From DASXUG01 sp036504995 (GTDB taxonomy: Bacteria > Pseudomonadota > Gammaproteobacteria > Burkholderiales > Methylophilaceae), in contig DASXUG010000007.1 in assembly GCA_036504995.1 (NCBI GenBank), forward strand, positions 69,026 through 133,025: a DNA stretch of 64,000 nucleotides, in the 5' to 3' direction. The notes beneath the pieces were generated by a model. The model was not told the DNA's origin. It searched no databases and saw only the letters and a program-made list of their open reading frames with translations. Each line of letters opens with the position of its first letter. Positions within the stretch are counted from its first letter, which is position 1. Of this stretch, positions 52,270-60,855 are shown in pieces. The position numbers were made by a program, and so were the translations under genes.

Positions 52270-52761
52270 TTAAATTTTAAGAATTCTGTCGCCACGGCCG
52301 ATGCCAGAAGCGCCTGTACGTACTGTTTCTAAAATCACTGTTTTATCCAGTGCTTCTAGAAATGCGTCTAATTTAGAGCCTGAGCCCGTGAGCTCAATGG
52401 TGTAGCTGCCATCCGCAACATCAATGATACGACCACGAAAAATATCGCTAATCCGTTTCATTTCTTCGCGTAATGCGCCCGTGGCTTTGACTTTAACTAA
52501 CATGAGTTCGCGCTCGATAAAGCGGCCATCATTCAGGTCTAGCACTTTAACAACATCAATCAGCTTGTTGAGCTGTTTGATAATTTGTTCTATCACTTCA
52601 TCCGATCCGGAGGTGACAATGGTCATACGTGACAAAGTAGCATCCTCGGTAGGCGCTACTGTCAGGGATTCAATATTGTAAGCACGTGCAGAAAATAAGC
52701 CAGCCACGCGTGAGAGCGCGCCAGCTTCGTTTTCCATGAGTAATGAGATAATGTGTTTCAT
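52270..52761 (-). CDS. ilvH: Acetolactate synthase small subunit
   Basis: Regulatory subunit giving valine feedback control to acetolactate synthase. The 163-residue product starts with an ACT domain (MKHIISLLMENEAGALSRVAGLFSARAYNIESLTVAPTED, about residues 1-75) followed by the ALS_ss_C domain (RELMLVKV, ISDIFRGRIIDV). Length is normal for the 163-residue class. It is six bases downstream of ilvI and 22 upstream of ilvC. Confidence 0.97.
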   Translation of the reverse strand: MKHIISLLMENEAGALSRVAGLFSARAYNIESLTVAPTEDATLSRMTIVTSGSDEVIEQIIKQLNKLIDVVKVLDLNDGRFIERELMLVKVKATGALREEMKRISDIFRGRIIDVADGSYTIELTGSGSKLDAFLEALDKTVILETVRTGASGIGRGDRILKI

Positions 52762-52767
52762 ATTAAC

Positions 52768-54495
52768 TTATAAATCTTCAGCTAAAATCATTTCAGAAAG
52801 GCCTTTGCCATTTTCCACCATTGGGAACACGTTTTCAGCTTGGTCTGTTTGGAAATCCATAAATACCAAACGTTCTTTTAGCGCAGGGCTAAAGGCTTCT
52901 TTGAGGGCAGCCTCAACATCAGTAGATTTTTCGATTTTCATGCCTACATGACCGTATGATTCAGCCAATTTCACAAAATCAGGCAAGGCGTTCATGTAAG
53001 ACTCTGAATAGCGATTGCCATAGAAGAACTCTTGCCATTGGCGCACCATGCCCATATAGCGATTATTTAAAGTAATCACTTTGATGGGCATATTGTATTG
53101 TTTGCAGGTGGAAAGCTCCTGAATACACATTTGGATAGACGCTTCGCCTGTAATACAAGCCACTTGAGCTTCTGGATGAGCTAGCTGCACGCCCATGGCG
53201 TAAGGTAAGCCTACCCCCATGGTGCCTAAGCCACCTGAGTTAATCCAGCGACGTGGTTTATCAAACTTGTAATATTGCGCTGCCCACATTTGGTGTTGAC
53301 CAACATCTGAGGTAACGAATGCATCGCCTTTAGTCACTTCCCACAATTTTTCAACCACAAACTGTGGCTTGATAATTTCAGTTGAGCGATCAAAGTTCAG
53401 ACATTTTTTGCTACGCCACTCTTCAATTTGTTTCCACCAAGCGCTTAATGCGGCTGCATCAGGCGTTTTGGTTTCAGCGGCTAATAGCTCGTTCATCTCG
53501 GTCAACACAGATTGCACGTGACCAACAATCGGCACGTCAATCTTTACGCGTTTTGAGATAGATGACGGGTCAACGTCCACATGAATAATGGTGCGTGGAC
53601 GGCTCAAAAAGTGCGCAGGGTTGCCAATGACGCGGTCATCAAAGCGCGCGCCAATCGCAATCAACACATCACACTCTTGCATCGCCATATTGGCTTCGTA
53701 AGTGCCGTGCATGCCCAACATGCCAAGATGTTGTCTATCTGTGGCAGGGTAGCCGCCTAAACCCATTAGGGTGTTGGTGATGGGGAAGCCTAGCTTGCGC
53801 GCGAGTTTAACCAATTGCTCTGCTGCGTCACCTAAAATTACACCGCCGCCGGTGTAGAGCATTGGGCGTTTTGCGCCCAGCATCAAATTGACCGCTTTTT
53901 TGATTTGACCTGTGTGGCCTTTCAAAATCGGGTTGTAAGAGCGCATCTCTACCGTTTCAGGGTAAGCGAATTCCGCCATCTGCATGGTAATGTCTTTTGG
54001 AATATCTACGACCACAGGGCCAGGGCGGCCAGTAGAGGCAATATAAAACGCTTTTTTCATGACTGACGCAATGTCTTTGATATCTTTGACCAAAAAGTTA
54101 TGCTTTACACATGGGCGAGTAATACCCACCATATCCACTTCTTGGAAGGCATCCATGCCAATCGCTGGACTCGGAACCTGACCGCTAATGACTACTAGTG
54201 GGATAGAATCCATATACGCAGTGGCAATGCCAGTGACAGCATTGGTTGCGCCAGGCCCTGAGGTGACTAATGCGACGCCAACCTCACCTGTCGAGCGTGA
54301 ATAAGCATCGGCTGCGTGTACCGCAGCCTGCTCATGGCGCACAAGCACGTGCTTAAAGTAATTTTGATTAAAAATTGCATCGTAAATATGCAAAACGGCA
54401 CCACCAGGGTAGCCGAAAACAAACTTTACTTTTTCCTCTTGCAAGCAACGAATAACAATCTCCGCGCCTGTCATTTTTGTATTGGGGTGTTCCAT
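52768..54495 (-). CDS. ilvI: Acetolactate synthase large subunit
   Basis: Thiamine-diphosphate and FAD enzyme making acetolactate or acetohydroxybutyrate. The 575-residue product has GAEIVIRCLQEEKVKFVFGYPGGAVL with the catalytic Glu downstream in RHEQAAVHAADAY, the FAD-region ARFDDRVIGNP, and the ThDP motif CITGEASIQMCIQELSTCKQYN. One oddity is GEAS where the ThDP motif usually reads GDGS/GDAS; Glu for Asp at the metal-binding position is seen in some betaproteobacteria but deserves a check. It heads the ilvI-ilvH-ilvC operon. Confidence 0.96.
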   Translation of the reverse strand: MEHPNTKMTGAEIVIRCLQEEKVKFVFGYPGGAVLHIYDAIFNQNYFKHVLVRHEQAAVHAADAYSRSTGEVGVALVTSGPGATNAVTGIATAYMDSIPLVVISGQVPSPAIGMDAFQEVDMVGITRPCVKHNFLVKDIKDIASVMKKAFYIASTGRPGPVVVDIPKDITMQMAEFAYPETVEMRSYNPILKGHTGQIKKAVNLMLGAKRPMLYTGGGVILGDAAEQLVKLARKLGFPITNTLMGLGGYPATDRQHLGMLGMHGTYEANMAMQECDVLIAIGARFDDRVIGNPAHFLSRPRTIIHVDVDPSSISKRVKIDVPIVGHVQSVLTEMNELLAAETKTPDAAALSAWWKQIEEWRSKKCLNFDRSTEIIKPQFVVEKLWEVTKGDAFVTSDVGQHQMWAAQYYKFDKPRRWINSGGLGTMGVGLPYAMGVQLAHPEAQVACITGEASIQMCIQELSTCKQYNMPIKVITLNNRYMGMVRQWQEFFYGNRYSESYMNALPDFVKLAESYGHVGMKIEKSTDVEAALKEAFSPALKERLVFMDFQTDQAENVFPMVENGKGLSEMILAEDL

Positions 54496-54837
54496 AACTT
54501 TATATTTGCTGACTCTAATTTGTTTGCTAAATTTAGTATTTGCTGCTGTGGGTAACCCTAGACAGTAACCGTTTGCAAGGTTTTGGTCAAGAATCTATCT
54601 ATTTAAATTTTTAAATTAAAATTATCAATAGGCGCGTGATTATAAAATAATTAACTGAAATCAGCGAGATAAATGTGATTTTTGTGATTTGTGTCCGTGA
54701 AAATAAAGGCTAAACTCAGCTGATTTTTTAGAGTCGATGGTAAGCCACTCGCTTGACTCCTGTAAGGGCTGTGGTATCGTTTAAAAATCCAAACAAAGTC
54801 ATTTGTAATTCCAATTAAATGTTATTTGGGAGCATGC
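54496..54837. other. 342-bp divergent gap between ilvI and DUF2235 gene
   Basis: No gene is seen. It must hold the ilvIHC promoter on the minus strand; a TATAAT (plus coordinates 54639-54644) is a possible -10 but lacks a good -35. No branched-chain-rich leader peptide or attenuator hairpin was found. The half near 54838 should contain the promoter of the DUF2235 gene; none could be chosen confidently. Confidence 0.45.
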
Positions 54838-56346
54838 ATGAAAAAGTTGATAGTGTGTTGTGATGGTAGCTGGAATACGCTGGAGCAGGAGCATGATGGC
54901 GTGCCCGTACCCACCAATGTGGGGCGGTTATATTTTGCGTTAGACCATACCAAACCAGAAGCGCAGATTGCTTATTATCACCCTGGTGTGGGTACTAATC
55001 CTTCGTTTAACGATAAGGTGTTTGGCGGGGCGTTTGGAGACGGTTTAGATAAAAATATCAAAAGTGCTTATCAATGGGTGTGCAGTCATTACGAGCCTGA
55101 GGATCAGATTTTTTTGTTCGGGTTTAGTCGCGGCGCTTACACAGCACGCAGTCTTGGTGGTTTTTTAACGCGCTGTGGGATTTTAGACACCCGTAATTTG
55201 AAGGATGAAGAAATTTGGCATCGGGTTGATGTGGCCTATAAAAAAGGCTATCGCGAGCGAGATGCGGGTTGGTTAGAAGACGGTTGGGATCATAGTAGAG
55301 TGCCTGATCAAGTGACCATCGATTTTATCGGCGTGTGGGATACCGTTGGCGCTTTGGGCATACCAGACACCTTTGCGTTATTAAGCATGGTAGATAATTT
55401 GTTTAAGCTACGGTTTCACGACACTGCGTTGAGCGATCAGGTGAAAGTGGCACGGCATGCCTTGGCGTTGGATGAGCAACGGGCTAGTTTTAGTCCGACC
55501 TTGTGGACAAATATTCCCCCTGTATGTGATGTGCAACAGATTTGGTTCCCTGGTGGGCATTCTGATGTGGGCGGCGGTTATGTCCAAACTGGGCTGTCAG
55601 ATGGCGCTTTGAAATGGATGGTTGAGGAGTCTGAAAGGTTTGGATTGTTGTTTAATCCCAAAAAAATAAGTCAAATTAAACCTAATTTCCAAGATGTGTT
55701 GCATAACACTTACACAGGTTATCTTAAATTTCTCGGTTCGCAACCGCGCAGTGTGCCGCCAGTCAATGCGCCCGATATACACCAGAGTACGAAAGATAGG
55801 CACTTGGACCCTGCCATCACCGAAAAATCTTATATGAGCACCTTCTTATTGAGTATGGGGGAAACCACGGATGTACGTGTGTATGCCATTCAAGAGTGGA
55901 ATCGCACAGGTATTTATATGAACGCAGGTGAAATTTATGAGTTTGAAGCTTCTGGCGAGTGGATAGATGACAATATCAAGACTGGCCCCGATGGTTCACC
56001 TCATGAGGGCAGTGGTCATGTAGGGCAGTTAATTCATCAAGGCCTAGATTTAGTGGGTAAATTAGAAGGTGTCTGGCAGAAAATAACTCAAAACCAAAGT
56101 GCCAACTTGCTGCTGACTAAACGTGAGGAGGATTATCCCTGGTTCGCCCTGATTGGCGTGATTGCCAACGGTGGGCAGCCAACAGAGGGTGGTGCACCAG
56201 CTAAGCATGAGACTTTTATGATAGGCAATAGCTGTCGCTATGAAGTGGCTCAGTCAGGCTATTTTTATGCCTTTGCCAATGACGCTTGGCATTTTTATGA
56301 GAATAACCGAGGTAGTGTGAGCTTGAGTATTAAGCGCGTGGGGTGA
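54838..56346 (+). CDS. DUF2235 alpha/beta hydrolase with C-terminal lectin-like domain
   Basis: The 502-residue protein has an N-terminal DUF2235 domain (1 to about 300), the fold of T6SS Tle1-type phospholipases and related enzymes: KLIVCCDGSWNT, the nucleophile in FGFSRGAYTAR (S97), an aspartate in FIGVWDTVGALG (D168), and the histidine in WFPGGHSDVGGGY (H241), so a complete triad. Residues about 345-502 are an extra beta-rich domain whose end (GYFYAFANDAWHFYENN, then GSVSLSIKR) resembles PA-IL/LecA-like carbohydrate-binding sandwiches. No signal peptide. ATG 54838 is chosen over TTG 54826 because GGGAG lies five bases upstream. The next gene is 80 bp downstream on the same strand. Confidence 0.85.
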   Translation: MKKLIVCCDGSWNTLEQEHDGVPVPTNVGRLYFALDHTKPEAQIAYYHPGVGTNPSFNDKVFGGAFGDGLDKNIKSAYQWVCSHYEPEDQIFLFGFSRGAYTARSLGGFLTRCGILDTRNLKDEEIWHRVDVAYKKGYRERDAGWLEDGWDHSRVPDQVTIDFIGVWDTVGALGIPDTFALLSMVDNLFKLRFHDTALSDQVKVARHALALDEQRASFSPTLWTNIPPVCDVQQIWFPGGHSDVGGGYVQTGLSDGALKWMVEESERFGLLFNPKKISQIKPNFQDVLHNTYTGYLKFLGSQPRSVPPVNAPDIHQSTKDRHLDPAITEKSYMSTFLLSMGETTDVRVYAIQEWNRTGIYMNAGEIYEFEASGEWIDDNIKTGPDGSPHEGSGHVGQLIHQGLDLVGKLEGVWQKITQNQSANLLLTKREEDYPWFALIGVIANGGQPTEGGAPAKHETFMIGNSCRYEVAQSGYFYAFANDAWHFYENNRGSVSLSIKRVG

Positions 56347-56426
56347 TAGTTGAACTAGTTCATGTCATTGCAGAGTGCTCGAGTAAGTAAGCTTGTAAAC
56401 ACTAAGAGTAGCTAAAGGATATAAGC

Positions 56427-57173
56427 ATGGAAGTCTCAATAGATAAGTTGCAGATAGGCGTGGGCGTCTTGTTATCTTTGGTTGCTGCCTATTCTAGCTA
56501 TCAACTAAATGTGACCGAGCGCTCGTTGAAAGAAGCTGAGTTTAAGCTGAAAGCTTCGGAAGAAAGTAGGGGTAATCGAGAGAGCGTTGAGAAAAAGCAA
56601 TTGATGGTGTATGACGCCGTAGTGAAGTCGCTAGAAAGCGGGGATCCAAAACGACAAAGGGTTTCAAAAGCGCTTGTAACCTCTATGCTGGAGGATCCAC
56701 TGCGAACAGAGCTACTGACGGTGTTGGCCGAGTCGACTTCTCCCGAAATTAAAAAAGAGGCGCAGTCTACACTGGCGTTAGAAAGTGCATTTAAAGTTGA
56801 AGAGGCGACAGTACACACTCAACCACCACAAGCCCCATCAAAATGGGAGGATTGGGATTTTGATATTTTTTGGTGTGAGCGCTCTGGTGAAAATGCACGG
56901 GTTCAGGCAGAAAAAATCAAAAAACAATTGCAAGATGAAGGCGCAAAAGGTCGGCTTCGCGTTAGGCTGCTGCCCGACTCACTGAATGCGCGACCGGGTT
57001 ATCAGCACAATGGATATGTCATTCGTTATAACTCAGGTGAAGAGGAGCAATCCAACCGACTTAAAATGCTGGCTGACAAAGCCATTGGGTCGAATGCCGA
57101 GTTTGTTCCATCCCTTTCTCATCAGTCAACCAAGTGGTATTTAAGTGCATTTATTTGCCCTGCAAACCCATAA
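56427..57173 (+). CDS. Unknown membrane-anchored protein next to DUF2235
   Basis: No family is recognised with confidence. The 248-residue product has one N-terminal transmembrane segment (about 9-27, IGVGVLLSLVAAYSSYQL), a charged coiled-coil-like helix (about 30-65), a helical middle containing SGDPKRQRVSKALVTSMLEDP (about 70-125), a Pro-rich linker, and a compact C-terminal domain (about 137-248) starting WDFDIFWCERSGENARVQAEKI and including RVRLLPDSLNARPGYQHNGYVIRY. That last domain has an alternating strand/helix pattern and may be a peptide- or ligand-binding module. AAAGGA precedes the ATG. Same strand as the DUF2235 gene, 80 bp after it, so they may act as a pair. Confidence 0.68.
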   Translation: MEVSIDKLQIGVGVLLSLVAAYSSYQLNVTERSLKEAEFKLKASEESRGNRESVEKKQLMVYDAVVKSLESGDPKRQRVSKALVTSMLEDPLRTELLTVLAESTSPEIKKEAQSTLALESAFKVEEATVHTQPPQAPSKWEDWDFDIFWCERSGENARVQAEKIKKQLQDEGAKGRLRVRLLPDSLNARPGYQHNGYVIRYNSGEEEQSNRLKMLADKAIGSNAEFVPSLSHQSTKWYLSAFICPANP

Positions 57174-57217
57174 TCAATGGATTGACTTCACTTTTGATTA
57201 CTTGCTCCAGTGATTAT

Positions 57218-58996
57218 TTACTCCAGCGGCGGTGCAACTTTCATTAACTCTTCAATGGTTGTAATGCCTGCTGCAATTTTTTCCGCACCGTTTACCATCA
57301 GAGGCTGCATGCCCTCTCTGTAGGCTTGCAGTCTTAGTTGCTCTAAATCAGTCTCTGGTTTGATCAGTTTCTTGAGGTCTGCACTCACAGAGAACATTTC
57401 ATAGATGCCGCTACGACCACGGTAACCTGTATTTCGGCATTCTAAACAACCCACCGCGCGATATTGTATTTCAGGCTTGGGTAGCTTCCAATTGCCGACC
57501 ACTGATGCCCATTCACTGGGGCTAATGGGTGCGGGCACTTTGCAGTGTGGGCACAATGTACGCACTAAGCGCTGCGCCATCACGCCAATCACGGTGGATT
57601 GAATCAAATAAGAGGGTACGCCTAAATCAAGTAAGCGTGTGACGGCTGACGGCGCGTCGTTGGTGTGCAGGGTCGATAGCACTAAGTGACCTGTCAGCGC
57701 GGCTTGAATAGCCATGTCGGCAATTTCTACATCGCGAATCTCGCCTACCATGATAATGTCTGGGTCTTGGCGGAGCAATGCGCGTATGCCATCAGCAAAG
57801 GTTAACCCAATATTGGGCTGCACCTGCATTTGGTTAAATGCGGGTTCTATCATCTCAATTGGTTCTTCCACCGTGCACACGTTTACTTCGGAAGTGGCGA
57901 GATGCTTGAGCGTAGAGTACAGCGTAGTCGTTTTACCCGACCCCGTAGGCCCCGTGACGAGGACGATACCATTGGGGTTACTTGTCCACTGTTTCCAAGT
58001 GGCTGCCTGCTCAGGAGAAAAGCCTAGCTCGACAAAGTCTTTTACCAAAATATCAGGCGTAAAAATCCGCATGACCATTTTTTCGCCAAATGCTGTCGGC
58101 ATGGTGGAAAGCCGTAATTCGACTTCCTCACCGCTGGTGTTAAGTGTTTTGATGCGACCATCTTGTGGACGGCGTTTTTCCACCATATCCATACGTCCCA
58201 ATAGCTTAATTCGGCTGGTAATGGCGTTCATGATATTGGGTGGCAGTTGGTAAACCTGATGTAGAACGCCGTCAATACGGAAGCGCATAATGCCGATGTT
58301 ACGCCTTGGTTCAAGGTGAATATCACTGGCGCGTTGTTCAAACGCATATTTAAACAACCAATCTACAATGTTAACGACGTGCTGTTCGTTAGCGTCTAAG
58401 TTTTTATCTTTGCCTAATTCAACCAGTTGCTCTAAGTTTTGTACGCCAACAATTTGGCCTGCCTTGGCCGCATTAGCCAAGTGCATAGAGTTGGCTAGAT
58501 TGTAAATCTCGGGTAAATAGCGGCTGATTTCGAGCGGGTTAGCCACCACTAGTTTGATTTTCAGGTGTAGCACGCGCTCTAAATCTTGAATCCAATCAGT
58601 GTGATAGGGGTCTGCTGTGGCGATGGTGACTGTAGTTTTAGTCAGCAATACTGGCATGATTTTGAGGCGCTCGGCATAAGCCTTGGTGACGATTTGCGCA
58701 ATATTGCCAAAGTCCAGTTTTAATGGGTCAATATGAAAGTAATCAAGCCCTGCACGTTGCGCCAGCCACACCGTGAGCGTTTCAATGGTCAAGGCTTTGT
58801 AAGGCGGCACCAGCGCTTTCCAGCGTTGGTCTGCAATGATCACAAACGGGTGAACATTTGAACTGTCTAAGCGTCGATCTTGGTAAATTTGTTCGGCAGC
58901 CGCTTTGTCAACAATGCCATCCGTTACTAACATACGTAACACAACGCCGAGAGTGAGTTTATCTTGAGAGCTGGGTTTAGGTTGTGCTTTAATCAT
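57218..58996 (-). CDS. GspE/PilB-family secretion ATPase
   Basis: The 592-residue hexameric ATPase has an N-terminal MshEN-like domain (about 15-150), the linker, and a motor domain with Walker A GPTGSGKTTTLYSTL, Asp box, Walker B LRQDPDIIMVGEIRD, His box and the C-terminal zinc site CPHCK...CLECRNTGYRGRSG. It could power a type II secretion system or type IV pilus assembly. It stands alone, with no gspF, pilC or pilD nearby; a sensor-like variant lacking partners is possible. The pilins at 44.7-45.6 kb are 12 kb away and need not be its clients. Confidence 0.88.
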   Translation of the reverse strand: MIKAQPKPSSQDKLTLGVVLRMLVTDGIVDKAAAEQIYQDRRLDSSNVHPFVIIADQRWKALVPPYKALTIETLTVWLAQRAGLDYFHIDPLKLDFGNIAQIVTKAYAERLKIMPVLLTKTTVTIATADPYHTDWIQDLERVLHLKIKLVVANPLEISRYLPEIYNLANSMHLANAAKAGQIVGVQNLEQLVELGKDKNLDANEQHVVNIVDWLFKYAFEQRASDIHLEPRRNIGIMRFRIDGVLHQVYQLPPNIMNAITSRIKLLGRMDMVEKRRPQDGRIKTLNTSGEEVELRLSTMPTAFGEKMVMRIFTPDILVKDFVELGFSPEQAATWKQWTSNPNGIVLVTGPTGSGKTTTLYSTLKHLATSEVNVCTVEEPIEMIEPAFNQMQVQPNIGLTFADGIRALLRQDPDIIMVGEIRDVEIADMAIQAALTGHLVLSTLHTNDAPSAVTRLLDLGVPSYLIQSTVIGVMAQRLVRTLCPHCKVPAPISPSEWASVVGNWKLPKPEIQYRAVGCLECRNTGYRGRSGIYEMFSVSADLKKLIKPETDLEQLRLQAYREGMQPLMVNGAEKIAAGITTIEELMKVAPPLE

Positions 58997-59186
58997 AGGG
59001 TACTTAACGAATTACCTTTTTTAAACTGCTAACCCCGAAGTTTTACTATAGATTGAGTGTTGAATAGTTGTCATTATTTGAGCGTTATTATGCGCGAAAT
59101 GGATTATTTTACAAGTGAATTTACACCAATTTAATCTATTTAAGCGCCTGCCAGATAGCGATTATTAATTGCTTTCGCGATTTGTA

Positions 59187-60059
59187 TTAATAAAACCTTA
59201 ATGATAAATCAACGGCTTGAATATGTTTTGTTAGACTGCCGATGGAGATGCGATCAACGCCAGTTAAAGCAATTTCTCGCACATTGTGAATATCAATGCC
59301 GCCAGAGGCTTCTAATATCGCACGTTGCTTAGTGAGTTTTACTGCTGCAGATAGCTGCGATAGTTCAAAATTATCCAGCAGAATATTACGTGCACCAGCT
59401 GCAATGGCCTCTTCTAGTTGTGCGAGCGTTTCCACTTCAATTTGAATGCTGACTTGCGAAGCTAATTGCTCCGCTGCTTGCAAAGCGGCGGCAATACTTC
59501 CTGCCGCCATGATATGGTTTTCTTTAATCAAAATACCATCATATAAAGCTAGTCGCTGATTTAAGCCTCCGCCCACAACAACTGCATATTTTTGTGCCAT
59601 GCGCAGCCCAGGGATAGTTTTACGCGTATCAAGAATGCGCGCCGAAGTCCCTGATATTGCTTCTACATATTGACGGGTGATGGTGGCGGTGGCAGATAAG
59701 GTCTGTAAAAAGTTAAGCGCAGTGCGTTCTGCCGTCAGTATTTCGCGTGCATTGCCCTGGATTTCACAGAGGGTTTGATTGGGTTTTAATGTCTCACCTT
59801 CATTCACCAGCCAGTGAATGCTAGCGTTTGGTGCCAGTAATTTGAAACATTGTTGCACCCAAGGTGTGCCACATAACACTGCATTTTCTCGGCTAATGAT
59901 GCGTGCGTTTGCGGTTTGTGTCGCGGGGATGAGTTGTGCGGTTAAATCTCCACTACCCACATCTTCATCGATAGCGGCTTGCACATTTCGCGCAACAGTG
60001 TCACCAAAGGCTGCATCAGAAAGTTTGAATAATTTGTGTTTGTGTAGGGTGTCGTTCAT
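59187..60059 (-). CDS. nadC: Quinolinate phosphoribosyltransferase
   Basis: Converts quinolinate and PRPP to nicotinate mononucleotide in NAD synthesis. The 290-residue product has AAIDEDVGSGDLTAQLIP, the ERTALNFLQTLSATAT helix, the catalytic-site strand ILDTRKTIPGLRMAQKYAVVVGGGLNQRLALYDGILIKENH, IEVETLAQLEEA and LEASGGI. Length is normal. Monocistronic and divergent from the GST-like gene across 62 bp; no nadA or nadB is adjacent. Confidence 0.97.
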   Translation of the reverse strand: MNDTLHKHKLFKLSDAAFGDTVARNVQAAIDEDVGSGDLTAQLIPATQTANARIISRENAVLCGTPWVQQCFKLLAPNASIHWLVNEGETLKPNQTLCEIQGNAREILTAERTALNFLQTLSATATITRQYVEAISGTSARILDTRKTIPGLRMAQKYAVVVGGGLNQRLALYDGILIKENHIMAAGSIAAALQAAEQLASQVSIQIEVETLAQLEEAIAAGARNILLDNFELSQLSAAVKLTKQRAILEASGGIDIHNVREIALTGVDRISIGSLTKHIQAVDLSLRFY

Positions 60060-60121
60060 GTTTGCTATTATAATGCATGGTAACCAATATCATCCCAACT
60101 ACTAGATGAAGTCAAAAAAAT

Positions 60122-60730
60122 ATGAAACTTTATTATTCTAAAAATAGCCCATATGCCCGTAAAGTAAGAGTAGTCGCGGCTGAGAAGCGCATTGATATTG
60201 AAATGGAGTTGGTGGATTTAGCTGACCCTAATTGTCCTGTGAGTCAATTCAACCCGTTGGGTAAAGTACCTGTTTTAGTGCTAGATGATGGCGAAAGCTT
60301 GTACGATTCACGCGTGATTGTGGAGTACTTAGATCATCGGACGCCTGTGACCAATTTATTGCCACATGAGCATAACCTGAAAATTCAAGTACGCAAGTGG
60401 GAAGCACTTGCCGATGGTATCTGTGATGCTGCGGTGGCGGCGATGATGGAAAGTCGTCGGCCTGCCGAAAAGCAAGATGCTGATGTAATTACAAAACAAT
60501 TGGGCAAGGTAGAGCGCGGTTTACGCGCTATGAGCGATACGCTTGGTGATGCTAAATGGTGTGTTGATGATACCTTTAGCTTGGCGGACATTGCTTTGGG
60601 TTGTGTGTTAGGTTATTTGGCGTTTCGTTTTGCAAGTAATGCTTGGCAAACCGAGTATCCAAATCTTGCGCGTCATTACCAAGCCATGCTAAAGCGTGCT
60701 AGCTTTAGCGAAACAGGGCCTTCACTGTAA
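60122..60730 (+). CDS. Glutathione S-transferase family protein (YibF-like)
   Basis: The 202-residue product has a thioredoxin-fold N-terminal domain (MKLYYSKNSPYARKVRVVAAEK, the cis-Pro in GKVPVLVLDDG, and the glutathione-binding YDSRVIVEYLD) and an all-helical C-terminal domain (about 88-195) with the FSLADIALGCVLGYL capping motif. It is closest in pattern to YibF-type GSTs. The catalytic residue is probably Ser (NSPYARK). Substrate is unknown. It is followed by a strong bidirectional terminator. Confidence 0.9.
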   Translation: MKLYYSKNSPYARKVRVVAAEKRIDIEMELVDLADPNCPVSQFNPLGKVPVLVLDDGESLYDSRVIVEYLDHRTPVTNLLPHEHNLKIQVRKWEALADGICDAAVAAMMESRRPAEKQDADVITKQLGKVERGLRAMSDTLGDAKWCVDDTFSLADIALGCVLGYLAFRFASNAWQTEYPNLARHYQAMLKRASFSETGPSL

Positions 60731-60768
60731 TTAAATAAAAAAGAGTTAAATAAAAAAGTTGATTCAAT

Positions 60769-60794
60769 AAAAAAAGCGCTTAGGCGCTTTTTTT
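60769..60794. terminator. Bidirectional terminator
   Basis: AAAAAAAGCGC (60769-60779), loop TTAG, then GCGCTTTTTTT (60784-60794) is a perfect stem with T-runs on both strands. It separates the GST-like gene (plus) from mnmA (minus), ending both transcripts. Confidence 0.92.
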
Positions 60795-60855
60795 ATTGGT
60801 AAAGGTTTTCCTTGTAACTGAGAAGGCCAGATTAAAAAAAGGTTAAGAAGCTAGG

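Noticed and set aside
54496..54837. Branched-chain leader peptide and attenuator upstream of ilvI
   Set aside because: No short frame rich in Ile, Val or Leu codons and no paired terminator/antiterminator hairpins could be found.
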